Shown here: positions 1 through 9,349 of the stretch, one piece after another
How positions within the stretch are numbered: the first letter of the stretch is position 1
How the letters are laid out: every line of letters starts with the position of its first letter
NCBI GenBank assembly: GCA_051814705.1
Contig: JBPWQW010000001.1
Location: 1,240,001-1,304,000 of the forward strand
Length of the DNA: 64,000 bases
From: Geojedonia sp051814705
GTDB lineage: Bacteria > Bacteroidota > Bacteroidia > Flavobacteriales > Flavobacteriaceae
Direction of reading: 5' to 3'
The notes under the pieces: model-generated
The model's input: only the letters and a program-made list of their open reading frames with translations
The model's database searches: none
What the model was told of the DNA's origin: nothing
Translations under genes and position numbers: made by a program

Positions 1-765
1 GGTCATGGAGGTATTTTGCCAGCAGCAAAAAACACTGAAGAAATAGCGAAGATTAGAGATGTAGAACCTCATACAGATATTCTTTCACCCCCGTATCATA
101 CTGCTTTTAATAATGCTGAAGGCTTATTGCATTTTGTGAAGCACTTACGAGAACTTTCAGGAGGAAAACCAATTGGTTTTAAGCTTTGTGTAGGTAGTAA
201 AGATGAGTTTATTGAAGTTTGTGAAGCTATGAAAAAAACTCAAATTCTTCCAGATTTTATTACCGTTGACGGTGGTGAAGGCGGAACAGGAGCAGCACCA
301 GTCGAGTTTTCTAATTCTATTGGGTTGCCACTACGTGAAGGGTTATCGTTTGTAGTGGATAGTCTTAATAAGTATAAGTTCAAAGACCATGTTAGAGTCA
401 TAGCTTCTGGAAGAGTTTTTTCGGCTTTTCACATAATCAGATTAATTGCTTTGGGTGCAGATACGGTTAATAGCGCTCGTGCCATGATGATGGCCATTGG
501 TTGTATTCAGGCCTTGCAATGTAATACCAATACATGTCCTGTGGGTGTCGCAACTCAAGATAAAAGTTTGATGAAAGGTCTAGATGTGAATGATAAATAT
601 GTTCGTGTTGCAAATTTTCATAAAAAGACAGTTGATAGTTATTCAGAAATGATTGCTGCCGCAGGTTTGAGTAATGGCGACGAGATTCAACGAAAACACA
701 TTTTTCATCGTTTAGGGCCAAACAAGATCATAACTTATGCCGAATTATATCCAGAATCTGCATAA
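1..765 (+). CDS. Glutamate synthase-like FMN-binding protein, 5' end missing
   Basis: The frame is open from base 1 and starts with G-H-G-G-I-L-P-A-A-K, a conserved stretch of the glutamate synthase central FMN-binding barrel, so the true start lies left of the window. About 254 C-terminal residues are present. The TVDGGEGGTGAAP stretch and the C-x4-C-P-V-G cluster (QCNTNTCPVG) are the FMN and 3Fe-4S signatures of the family. These stand-alone GltB-domain proteins lack the glutaminase domain, and their substrate is usually unknown. The stop lies 2 bases before the ppk1 start, so the two are probably cotranscribed. Confidence 0.85.
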   Translation, partial: GHGGILPAAKNTEEIAKIRDVEPHTDILSPPYHTAFNNAEGLLHFVKHLRELSGGKPIGFKLCVGSKDEFIEVCEAMKKTQILPDFITVDGGEGGTGAAPVEFSNSIGLPLREGLSFVVDSLNKYKFKDHVRVIASGRVFSAFHIIRLIALGADTVNSARAMMMAIGCIQALQCNTNTCPVGVATQDKSLMKGLDVNDKYVRVANFHKKTVDSYSEMIAAAGLSNGDEIQRKHIFHRLGPNKIITYAELYPESA

Positions 766-767
766 TT

Positions 768-2783
768 ATGAAGTCAAATATAATTTCATCAGAACTTTCT
801 TGGCTCTATTTTAATCAGTGCATTATTGATGAAGCTGCCGATGTTACAAATCCGCTATACGAACGCATTAAGTTTTTGGCTATTTTTTCTTCAAATTTAG
901 ATGAGTTTTTTAGAGTGAAAGTCAGTCGATTAACTATTCATAAAAGCACTAGAAAGAGTGAGCTTTTAAATGCCATTTTAAAAGAAATTAATCAACAACA
1001 AGAGCATTTTGGAACTATATGGAGAACTCAAATTATTCCAGAATTGCAACAAAATAATATCATTGTATATCAAGGACAAGCTTTAGAAAGCTGTCATATA
1101 AAAGAAATTCAACATTATTTTAAAAGCTATATCCTTTCGTTTATACAAGTGGTTTTTATCAAAAAAAATGAAACTAAAAAGAACTATTTTTTAATCAATA
1201 GAGAATTGTATTTTTTAGTGCAATTAAAGAATAATGTGGGTGATTTTAGTTATGCCTATATCAATATTCCATCTGATAAATTAAGTAGATTCAAATTACT
1301 ATCAAAAAAGGATAACCATCATTATATCATATCGTTAGATGAAATTATAAAATCGTGTTTGCATTTAATTTTTATGAATGATGAGATTGTTTTTTGTCAT
1401 TCAATTAAAATCAATCGTGATGAAGATTATGAAATTGAAGATGAAACCTCTGGGAATTTGATTCATAAAATCAAAAATAAAATAGAAGAACGAAAAACTG
1501 GGTTACCAACCCGATTTTTATATGATGTTTCAATGCCAAATGCGATGGTTGAATTTTGTAAAAACACCTTTCAACTTAAAAAACGGGAGATGATTGTTGG
1601 TGGAAAATATCACAATTTATTTGACTTGTTCCAATTTCCAAATCCATTAAAGCCAAAGCTTCAAAGCCCTAATTATCCTGCTTTAGAGCATCATGATTTT
1701 GAAAATTCCAAATCTGTTTTTGACGTTATCGATGCAAAAAACCAACTCTTGCATTTTCCATATCATTCCTATCATTATGTATTACAGTTTTTTAACCAGG
1801 CTGCCATTGATAGCCATGTGACTGAAATAAAAGTTACACTTTATAGAATTTCAACCGAATCTTTAATTGCCAATGCCTTGATTAGTGCTGCTAAAAATAG
1901 AAAAAAAGTTACAGTTTTTGTAGAAGTAAAAGCACGATTTGATGAAAACAATAATTTGCATTGGGCTAACGAAATGAAAAAAGCCGGTATCAAAATCATG
2001 TATAGTTTACCCAATTTAAAAGTGCATGCCAAAATAGCATTGATCACCCGAAAAATGGATCAAATTATAACGCAATACGCTTATTTGTCCACTGGAAATT
2101 TTAATGAAAGTACGGCTACCATTTATGCAGACCATGGATTTTTCAGTTCAGAAAAAAAATACACAAACAACATTAAAAAAGTATTTCAATTTTTAGAAAC
2201 TAAAAAAAAGAGCCAAACCATAGCAACACTTTTGGTTGCAGGCTTTAATATGAAGGAAAGAATTATGAGCCAGATTGATAATGAAATAGAAAATCATATA
2301 GCTGGTAAATCATCAGGAATATTTTTAAAAGTTAATGGTATTGACGAAAAGGATATCATTAATAAACTCTATGAGGCTAGCCAAAAGGGAGTAAAAATCA
2401 CATTAATTGTAAGAGGAATTTGTTCACTATTACCAGGAGTTAAAACAATTAGTGAAAACATAAGTGCGTTTAGGATTGTAGATATGTATTTAGAACACGC
2501 TAGAATTTATAAATTTAATAATGCCGGTAAAGAAAGTATTTTTCTTTCATCTGCAGATATGATGAACCGAAATTTAAACAAACGTATAGAAGTGGGCTTT
2601 CCAATTGAGGATGAAGTTTTAAAGCAAGAAATCAATCAAATTATTCAATTTCAATTGGATGATAACACCAAAAGAAGAACGATTACTTCAGAAGGGAAAA
2701 ACGAATTGATTCAGGATAGAAGAAATCCAAAAAGAGCACAATTGGATAGTTATAATTGGATAAAAGAACATCTTTTATGTTAA
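768..2783 (+). CDS. ppk1: Polyphosphate kinase 1
   Basis: A 671-residue protein matching the usual PPK1 length (about 690). It makes polyphosphate reversibly from the gamma-phosphate of ATP. The N-terminal NLDEFFRVKVSRL block, the middle domain with the HFPYHSYHYVLQFF block, and both phospholipase-D-like C-terminal domains are recognisable. His420 in KVHAKIAL is the expected autophosphorylated residue, and His577 in YLEHARIY the second conserved histidine. It starts 2 bases after the upstream gene and overlaps the next lipoprotein gene by 7 bases, so it belongs to a plus-strand operon. No truncation or missing key residue was seen. Confidence 0.93.
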   Translation: MKSNIISSELSWLYFNQCIIDEAADVTNPLYERIKFLAIFSSNLDEFFRVKVSRLTIHKSTRKSELLNAILKEINQQQEHFGTIWRTQIIPELQQNNIIVYQGQALESCHIKEIQHYFKSYILSFIQVVFIKKNETKKNYFLINRELYFLVQLKNNVGDFSYAYINIPSDKLSRFKLLSKKDNHHYIISLDEIIKSCLHLIFMNDEIVFCHSIKINRDEDYEIEDETSGNLIHKIKNKIEERKTGLPTRFLYDVSMPNAMVEFCKNTFQLKKREMIVGGKYHNLFDLFQFPNPLKPKLQSPNYPALEHHDFENSKSVFDVIDAKNQLLHFPYHSYHYVLQFFNQAAIDSHVTEIKVTLYRISTESLIANALISAAKNRKKVTVFVEVKARFDENNNLHWANEMKKAGIKIMYSLPNLKVHAKIALITRKMDQIITQYAYLSTGNFNESTATIYADHGFFSSEKKYTNNIKKVFQFLETKKKSQTIATLLVAGFNMKERIMSQIDNEIENHIAGKSSGIFLKVNGIDEKDIINKLYEASQKGVKITLIVRGICSLLPGVKTISENISAFRIVDMYLEHARIYKFNNAGKESIFLSSADMMNRNLNKRIEVGFPIEDEVLKQEINQIIQFQLDDNTKRRTITSEGKNELIQDRRNPKRAQLDSYNWIKEHLLC

Positions 2784-3592
2784 ACAATTTTTTTTATTTT
2801 ACAGTTTTTAGTGTTATTCTCTCTTGCAATCCCAATTCGCAAGCATCATTTGATATAAGTAAACATTACGATTTAAAAACACCCTCAGAATATTTTGAAA
2901 TGCCTCATAAATTAAGAGAGATATCTGGAATTGATACGATAAATACTCATCAGTTTGTAACTCATAATGATGAAAACGGTAGAATATTTATTTATGATTT
3001 AAAAAATAAAACTATTATAAGAACAATATCTTTTGGGAAAGATGGTGATTATGAAGACGTTGCTATCGCAGGAAAAACCGCTTATGTTGTTCGTTCAGAT
3101 GGAACTCTTTTTGAAGTAAAAAATTACCTAGAAAATCCATTAACAACTATCCATAAAACATTTTTATCAGAAAAAGACAATGTGGAAGGTTTGTGCTATG
3201 ACCAAGAAGATAATCAATTATTATTAGCAACTAAAGGAAATAAAGTGAAGAAAATATATGCTTTTTCTATTGAAAACAAAACATTGAACCCAAAACCTAT
3301 TTTTGAAATCAATCCTAAAAGCATCAAAGCACGTTATCACGTTAAAACTGAGTTCTCACCTAGCGCCATTGCTATTCATCCTATTACGAAAAACTATGTT
3401 GTACTTTCTTCAATAGGAAAAATGCTTGCCGAGTTTGATAGAGAAGGCCATGTGATGCAGGTTTTTAATATAAATTATGCTCAATTTGAACAACCTGAAG
3501 GTCTGTGTTTTTCTAAAAATGGCGACATGTTTATTTCCAATGAATCTAAAAATAGCAAAGCAAATATTTTAAAATATAATTATTTACAATGA
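2777..3592 (+). CDS. SdiA-regulated-family (YjiK-like) lipoprotein
   Basis: About 271 residues from the ATG at 2777, chosen because it gives a compact lipoprotein signal (hydrophobic run, then S-C with Cys17). An upstream ATG at 2756 would add seven polar residues. The rest is a beta-propeller-like repeat protein with the EISGID, NVEGLCYD and EQPEGLCFS blocks typical of the SdiA-regulated/YjiK family. This family is secreted or surface-anchored and of unknown biochemical role. It overlaps ppk1 by 7 bases and the next gene by 4 (ATGA), which suggests translational coupling. Confidence 0.8.
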   Translation: MLNNFFYFTVFSVILSCNPNSQASFDISKHYDLKTPSEYFEMPHKLREISGIDTINTHQFVTHNDENGRIFIYDLKNKTIIRTISFGKDGDYEDVAIAGKTAYVVRSDGTLFEVKNYLENPLTTIHKTFLSEKDNVEGLCYDQEDNQLLLATKGNKVKKIYAFSIENKTLNPKPIFEINPKSIKARYHVKTEFSPSAIAIHPITKNYVVLSSIGKMLAEFDREGHVMQVFNINYAQFEQPEGLCFSKNGDMFISNESKNSKANILKYNYLQ

Positions 3593-4566
3593 AAAAAATA
3601 GTTTTTGTGCTCGTAGTTTTAAATAGCTTCTTGGCTTTTGCGCAAAAAGATACAACCAACTTGTACTGCGTTCCAGTTTTAAAAGGTATCCCTATTGGAA
3701 AAGGTCTAGTTATAGAATATCAGAACGTTTCGAATATATCAATGGAAACAAATGATAAATCCGGTAATTTTTCGAGTACCAAAAGCGAAATTAAATCGAA
3801 TACTCATTTTCTGGCTAAGGTCGAAATTCCTATTGTAAATAAAGAGTATTTAAGAATTATGGCCGGATTAAAATATAATAATGAAGAGTTTCATTTTAGT
3901 GATGCCGACTTAAACCCCTTTTACAAAAATTTAGAAGATAGAGGGTTGAAAAGTATTGGAATGCATGTTTCCATAGTAAAACCCACAAAATCTAAAAAGT
4001 TTTGGATATTAAGAGCAAGTGCCGATTTAAATGGTGATTTTGGAACCATCAATTCGTTTTCTGATTATTTAAAATTTTCCGTGTCTCCTGCATTGGGTTG
4101 GAAAGTCAATGACCATTTTTCGTATGCGCTAGGAGCTAGTTACAATTATCGTTTCGGAGATCCACTTATAGTTCCTGTGGTAGCTTTAAATGCGATTTTC
4201 AACGAAAAATGGGATATGGAAGCTATTTTACCTTTGTTTATTAGATTGAGATATCAATACAATAATGGGCTTATTTGGCGAAATACAGTAGAGCTTGATG
4301 GGGCATCTTATAGAATGAATAATTTAGGAGATGAATTTTCAGAATACACCAATTTACATTTACATCGTTCGGATATACAATTTTCCACAAGGGTGGAAAA
4401 AAAATTAATAGGATGGCTTTGGGGAGCTTCAGAAATTGGGTTTAGAGAAAATTTAAACTATAATTTGACCAATTCTAACAAATCGAATAACCATATCATC
4501 TTTGATAATTCACTTCAAACAGCCTTATTGTTTAATGTATCATTATTTATATCGCCAAGAAAATAA
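3589..4566 (+). CDS. Predicted outer-membrane protein (DUF6268-like)
   Basis: 325 residues with an N-terminal Sec signal (MKKIVFVLVVLNSFLAFAQ, cleavage after AFAQ). Alternating hydrophobic/polar segments ending in aromatic residues suggest a beta-barrel in the outer membrane. The overall pattern resembles the DUF6268 family of Bacteroidetes barrels; I cannot name a substrate. Its start codon overlaps the stop of the SdiA-regulated lipoprotein gene, so the two envelope proteins are probably made together. It is followed after 8 bases by the DUF2652 gene. Confidence 0.65.
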   Translation: MKKIVFVLVVLNSFLAFAQKDTTNLYCVPVLKGIPIGKGLVIEYQNVSNISMETNDKSGNFSSTKSEIKSNTHFLAKVEIPIVNKEYLRIMAGLKYNNEEFHFSDADLNPFYKNLEDRGLKSIGMHVSIVKPTKSKKFWILRASADLNGDFGTINSFSDYLKFSVSPALGWKVNDHFSYALGASYNYRFGDPLIVPVVALNAIFNEKWDMEAILPLFIRLRYQYNNGLIWRNTVELDGASYRMNNLGDEFSEYTNLHLHRSDIQFSTRVEKKLIGWLWGASEIGFRENLNYNLTNSNKSNNHIIFDNSLQTALLFNVSLFISPRK

Positions 4567-4574
4567 TTGAAACT

Positions 4575-5639
4575 ATGCAAAAAGCAATATATTTTATGCC
4601 TGATATTAGTGGATTTACCAAATTTGTAAATAACACCGAGGTAGAACACAGTATTCATATTATTGCTGAATTACTTGAAATTTTATTGGATAATAATATT
4701 CTTGATTTGCAATTAGTAGAAATAGAAGGTGACGCTTTATTTATGTACACCTCAAAAACTCCAACTTTTGAAAAATTACACGAACAAACCACTCTTATGT
4801 TGCAAGCATTTCATAAGCATATTCAAGTTTATGATACGATGCGAATTTGTGATTGTGGTTCCTGTAAGACAACAACCAATTTAAAGTTGAAATTTTTAGT
4901 TCACTTTGGAGATTTGAATTTTATTAAAGTTAAAAATATTGTGAAACCTTATGGAAGGGATGTGATAAAAATCCACAGGTTATTAAAAAACAGTATTCCT
5001 TCTAAAGAGTATATGTTGTTTACCGCGCCAGTTTATGAGTTGTACAAAAATAAAATTGATAAAGACTGGATAAAAAATACTGAGATTTATGATTTAAAAA
5101 ATCTAGATTATTTTTATAAAAATTTAGAATCTATAAAAAACAGTTTAGTTTTAGAATCAGCCAGAATAAGTGGAAATGCCATAAAAAATGATTTGCTAGT
5201 AATTTGCAATGAAAAAATATTTAATGCCAATATCCAAGATATTTATACCTACTTAAGTGAACTTAAATATAGGCATCTTTGGGATAAAGAGGTAAAGCGG
5301 ATTGAGTATGATGATAGTAGAATAAACCGTATTGGAACACAACATAACTGTGTCTTAAACTTGGGTAATTTAAAATTTGAAACAATAAACGAACCATCTT
5401 CGGACCGTTTAACTTATGGCGAAAAAACCAAGGAAATGCGATTCACCAAAAATTATTCGTATTTGATAAAACTTCATGAAATTGACGAAAACACTACTCG
5501 TGTTGAGTTAAATGTTTATTTAAATTTTACTACAATAGGGGCTTTTATGAAAACATTTATTTTAGAAAAGGTTTCAAAAATGTGGAAATTAAAATTGAAA
5601 GAGCTGGAAACTATATCAAAAAATAAAATTCAACTATAA
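4575..5639 (+). CDS. DUF2652 protein: class III cyclase-like domain plus SRPBCC-like domain
   Basis: 354 residues without a signal peptide. The first about 190 residues resemble a class III nucleotide cyclase fold: MPDISGFTKF carries Asp10 and EIEGDALFM carries Asp53, which match the two metal-binding aspartates of that family. A Cys-rich insert (CDCGSC) follows near residue 97. The C-terminal half (from about 210, with LSELKYRHLWDKEV) looks like an SRPBCC/START-type lipid-binding domain. The family is annotated DUF2652 and its activity is unproven. It lies 8 bases after the barrel gene, so it is likely the last gene of the ppk1 operon. Confidence 0.75.
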   Translation: MQKAIYFMPDISGFTKFVNNTEVEHSIHIIAELLEILLDNNILDLQLVEIEGDALFMYTSKTPTFEKLHEQTTLMLQAFHKHIQVYDTMRICDCGSCKTTTNLKLKFLVHFGDLNFIKVKNIVKPYGRDVIKIHRLLKNSIPSKEYMLFTAPVYELYKNKIDKDWIKNTEIYDLKNLDYFYKNLESIKNSLVLESARISGNAIKNDLLVICNEKIFNANIQDIYTYLSELKYRHLWDKEVKRIEYDDSRINRIGTQHNCVLNLGNLKFETINEPSSDRLTYGEKTKEMRFTKNYSYLIKLHEIDENTTRVELNVYLNFTTIGAFMKTFILEKVSKMWKLKLKELETISKNKIQL

Positions 5640-5766
5640 ATATTTTTAATCATGAATTTAATAGTTCTAAAAGCAGTACAATTTGAATTAAATTAATTGG
5701 ATAAGAATTTAAACGCTTTTCATAACTATATAATATTTACCAATAATTTCTAAAAAGTCAATTACT

Positions 5767-6525
5767 ATGAGTACTAATAAAATAACATTCAAAAATTCCC
5801 AAAACCAAACCTTAGTAGCTCGATTAGAGTTGCCCGAAAATGAAGTGCCCAAGGCATTTGCTCTATTTGCTCATTGTTTTACCTGTAATAAAAATTTGAC
5901 CGCAGTTCGAACCATCAGTAAAACCTTAACTAAAAAAAATATCGCCGTTTTACGCTTCGATTTCACAGGTTTAGGGGAGAGCGAAGGTGATTTTGAAAAC
6001 ACTAATTTTTCTTCCAATGTAGAAGATTTATACAGTGCTGCTCAATTTTTGGAAGAGTATTATCAAGCTCCTTCATTGTTAATTGGCCATTCACTCGGCG
6101 GTGCTGCCGTTTTATTTGCATCGGCAAAAATTCTTTCGGTAAAAGCCATTGCAACTATTGGTGCGCCTTCAAATCCAGAGCATGTAGCGCATCTTTTTAA
6201 AAATAGTATTGCCGAAATTAACGCATCAGGAAAAGCTATAGTATCCATTGGAGGAAGAGAATTCACCATTCAAAAACATTTTATAGACGATATTCAAGAT
6301 CAAAACATCAAGCAAAAATTGGACGCATTTAGAAATTCGATTCTTATTATGCATTCACCACATGACACCACTGTTGGTATAGAAAATGCCGCCGAGATAT
6401 ACAAAGCTGCGCGCCACCCAAAAAGTTTTGTGTCTTTAAACGGAGCCGATCATTTATTGTCAGATAAAAGAGATTCAGAATATGTAGGTAATATTATTGC
6501 AACATGGGCAGATAGGTATTTGTGA
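5767..6525 (+). CDS. Alpha/beta hydrolase
   Basis: 252-residue cytoplasmic serine hydrolase. Ser109 sits in the nucleophile elbow GHSLGG; Asp200 (HSPHDTTV) and His229 (NGADHLL) complete the likely triad. The sequence strongly resembles the N-terminal half of the bifunctional alpha/beta-hydrolase/OsmC proteins, but it ends after the hydrolase with ATWADRYL and has no OsmC domain. In the family the two occur both fused and separate, so this is not necessarily a truncation. The substrate is unknown. It has its own 127-base upstream gap and seems monocistronic. Confidence 0.8.
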   Translation: MSTNKITFKNSQNQTLVARLELPENEVPKAFALFAHCFTCNKNLTAVRTISKTLTKKNIAVLRFDFTGLGESEGDFENTNFSSNVEDLYSAAQFLEEYYQAPSLLIGHSLGGAAVLFASAKILSVKAIATIGAPSNPEHVAHLFKNSIAEINASGKAIVSIGGREFTIQKHFIDDIQDQNIKQKLDAFRNSILIMHSPHDTTVGIENAAEIYKAARHPKSFVSLNGADHLLSDKRDSEYVGNIIATWADRYL

Positions 6526-6673
6526 GGAATGCAATAATGTCAGTATATTAGTTTTCATACGTCTGTTACTTAAAGCACTAACCTAATGAAATCGATTCTA
6601 AATTTTTGGATAATGAATTTGTCAATTAAAAAGCCCATTAATTTTTCCATGTCCCAAATATGAACTATTAAAT

Positions 6674-7375
6674 ATGATTATTAAAACTCCGAATCTTTTA
6701 GTAGAACTTTCAAGTGTATTATTGCTTAATGTAAAATTAAATAAGGCCTCAAACCTTGAAGAACAACCCTTAAGGGCTATTTCTATTACAGACCTTCAGG
6801 AACAATTAAACAGTGATGATGCTAAAAAAGCCTTTTGGATTAACATATACAACGCCTATTTTCAAATGTTATCCAATTCAAACCATTCTAAAAGGAAAAC
6901 CATTTTTTCTGAAAAATCAATTGAGATTGCTCAAAATACATTTAGTTTAGACGACATTGAACACGGCATCCTAAGGAAATACCGAATAAAAAAGAGTTTT
7001 GGATATTTACCTAATCCGTTTGTGTTACCGTTAATTAAAAATTTAGCAGTTCAAACACTAGATTATCGTGTTCATTTTGCTCTAAATTGTGGAGCCAAAA
7101 GTTGTCCGCCAATCGCTTTTTATACGCTTGAAAAAATAGACGAAGAATTAAACAATGCTACGGAATCATTCCTTGATTCTGAAACTACTTTTGAAGAGAA
7201 TAATAAAACCGTATCTACCTCAAAATTACTTTACTGGTATAGTGGAGATTTCGGAGGTTTTTCAGAAATTAAAAACGTTTTGGGGAAGGTATTAAATCAA
7301 GATTTCACTAACTATAAACTCTCATTTAAAGACTATAGTTGGGAAACCCAGCTTAACAATTATATAATAGACTAA
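6674..7375 (+). CDS. DUF547 domain protein
   Basis: 233 residues, no clear signal peptide. Conserved DUF547 features are visible: KKAFWINIYNAYF near residue 54, DDIEHGILR near 95, and VHFALNCGAKSCPPI near 135, a Cys/Ser-containing block that suggests a transglutaminase-like or papain-like fold. No catalytic role has been shown for the family as far as I know. The downstream DUF3179 gene begins 11 bases after the stop, so the pair is likely cotranscribed. Confidence 0.78.
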   Translation: MIIKTPNLLVELSSVLLLNVKLNKASNLEEQPLRAISITDLQEQLNSDDAKKAFWINIYNAYFQMLSNSNHSKRKTIFSEKSIEIAQNTFSLDDIEHGILRKYRIKKSFGYLPNPFVLPLIKNLAVQTLDYRVHFALNCGAKSCPPIAFYTLEKIDEELNNATESFLDSETTFEENNKTVSTSKLLYWYSGDFGGFSEIKNVLGKVLNQDFTNYKLSFKDYSWETQLNNYIID

Positions 7376-7386
7376 TACGTAATAAA

Positions 7387-8517
7387 ATGAAAAACAAACA
7401 TCTTTATCTAGTTTTATTGGTAATTGGCTTTCAATTTCAAAACATGAATGCACAACAAAATCCAAGACAAATTGAAACAAAATGGAAAACCGATTTGTCC
7501 AAAAATAGTGTACCTCTCGATGAGTTTTTGACCCTGTTAAAACCAGACCAAATACCACCGATAAATACGCCAAGTTTCATAACCATTGAAGAGGCAAAAA
7601 AAACCTATTTTGAGCACGAACCCGTTATTGCTATTGAAATTAACAAAGAAGCAAAAGCATATCCGTTAAGCGTGTTAATGTATCATGAAATTGTAAATGA
7701 TAACATAGGTGGCGTTCCAATTATAGCCACATATTGTCCGCTTTGTAATGCAGCCATTGCTTTCAATCGGAATTTAGAGTTTAATGGCCAAACCTATTTA
7801 CTGGATTTTGGTGTTTCCGGCATGTTGAGGAAAAGCGATATGGTGATGTGGGATAGACAAACCGAATCCTGGTGGCAACAGTTTACAGGCGAAGCACTTG
7901 TTGGTGATTTAAATGGAGCTGAATTAGAGTTTATTCCATCCTTACTTATTTCATTAAGTGATTTTTCAAAAAATTACCCTAACGGAAAAGTGTTATCAAC
8001 TCATAACGGTTTGGGAGATGTTAATTATGCCGAAAACCCTTATGTCAATTATGATGATATAAACAATAAAACGCCATTCCTATTTAAGGAAACCGTGGAT
8101 GAGCGTTTGCCTGCCATGGAACGCATTGTAGATGTTTCATTTGATGGAACTACAAGAATTTATCCCTTAACAACGATCCAAAAGGAAACGGTTATTAACG
8201 ATAGCATAAACAACAATCCTTTGGTTATTTTTTACGAAACCAAAACACTTTCAGTTTTAGATGCCAAAGAAATTGATAAATCAAAAGCAGTTGGTGCTGT
8301 TACGGTGTTTTCGCCAAAAGTGGATGGTAAAACCTTAACATTTATAAAAAAGGGGGATAGTTTTTTTGATAAAGAAACAAACTCAGAATGGACTATTGCT
8401 GGAAAATGTATTGCTGGAAAACATGAAGGAATACATTTAGAAACCATTCGTAGCGGGAATCATTTTGCTTTTGCCTGGTTTGCCTTTCAACCAGAGTGTG
8501 AGATCTATGGGCAATAA
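7387..8517 (+). CDS. DUF3179 domain secreted protein
   Basis: 376 residues with a signal peptide (cleavage near NMNAQQ, residues 20-23). The DUF3179 core is clear: VLMYHEIVNDNIGG, then IATYCPLCNAAIAF with Cys117 and Cys120, FGVSGMLRKSDMVMWDRQTESWW, and a C-terminal block EGIHLETIRSGNHFAFAWFAF. The paired cysteines may bind metal or a cofactor, but the family remains uncharacterised. It follows the DUF547 gene closely. Confidence 0.8.
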   Translation: MKNKHLYLVLLVIGFQFQNMNAQQNPRQIETKWKTDLSKNSVPLDEFLTLLKPDQIPPINTPSFITIEEAKKTYFEHEPVIAIEINKEAKAYPLSVLMYHEIVNDNIGGVPIIATYCPLCNAAIAFNRNLEFNGQTYLLDFGVSGMLRKSDMVMWDRQTESWWQQFTGEALVGDLNGAELEFIPSLLISLSDFSKNYPNGKVLSTHNGLGDVNYAENPYVNYDDINNKTPFLFKETVDERLPAMERIVDVSFDGTTRIYPLTTIQKETVINDSINNNPLVIFYETKTLSVLDAKEIDKSKAVGAVTVFSPKVDGKTLTFIKKGDSFFDKETNSEWTIAGKCIAGKHEGIHLETIRSGNHFAFAWFAFQPECEIYGQ

Positions 8518-8552
8518 ACTGCATGTTTTAAATACAATTAATCTCAAACATA

Positions 8553-9278
8553 ATGCCTAACATGAGTTATGGGATTTTTTTTAAAATAGTTTTATTTAGT
8601 CTCATATTTGGTTTGTTTTCCAATGCATTAAAAGCTCAAGAAATTGTAAAATCTTTTTATCAAGACAGTTTAACTACTGAAAAATTTGCAAATTTAAAAT
8701 CAGAATTTGGGAACCATAAAACCTTGGTTGCAGCTTACGAAAAACAAATGCTCGTTGCATTGTCGTATTTCCCCGAACTTAAGGAGGTTAAAATTATATT
8801 TCGATTAAGAGACCGAAAAACACCCTTAGCCACCAGGCCAACTTTTTTTAGCATGTTTCGTTCTGCTAAAAAACGAACTTATGTTATAACGATTAGCAAG
8901 AAAAGCACTGATTATCTCAATTCCATCATTTTTAAAAACTTAAACTATAATGCTCAAATCGGTGTTTTAGGGCATGAATTGTCACATATATCAGATTACT
9001 TAAACAAAGGATTTGGCAAAATGCTCTCCGTTGCAGAAAAAGAGCTTTTGTCTCCTAAAAAGGTTGATCGTATGGAATTTATTACTGATTTGAGTTGCAT
9101 CAATCATGGTTTGGGCTACCAACTTTTAGAGTGGAGTATCGAGGTTAGAAAAAATCTTAAAAGAGCAAATTGGCTTGGTGCTGTTAATTTATCAGCAGAT
9201 GAAAAAAGCGAACGATATATGAATCCTTCTACTATAACCAAGATAATTTCCAATCATCCACTTTATCAAATAGACTGA
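8553..9278 (+). CDS. Secreted protein with HExxH motif, possible zinc peptidase
   Basis: 241 residues with an N-terminal hydrophobic signal (through NALKAQ); translation may begin at the first ATG or at the one three codons later. The line GVLGHELSHISDYLNKG contains H141-E142-x-x-H145, the gluzincin-type zinc motif, in a region predicted helical. The rest lacks features I recognise. It could be a small envelope metallopeptidase; equally the motif could be structural. It stands alone between the DUF3179 and DUF2062 genes. Confidence 0.55.
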   Translation: MPNMSYGIFFKIVLFSLIFGLFSNALKAQEIVKSFYQDSLTTEKFANLKSEFGNHKTLVAAYEKQMLVALSYFPELKEVKIIFRLRDRKTPLATRPTFFSMFRSAKKRTYVITISKKSTDYLNSIIFKNLNYNAQIGVLGHELSHISDYLNKGFGKMLSVAEKELLSPKKVDRMEFITDLSCINHGLGYQLLEWSIEVRKNLKRANWLGAVNLSADEKSERYMNPSTITKIISNHPLYQID

Positions 9279-9349
9279 ATATCAATAGGTATTTGTCAGG
9301 ATTGAAGGGTAAGTTAGTCTATTTATATAATTAGCTGACAATCTATAAA

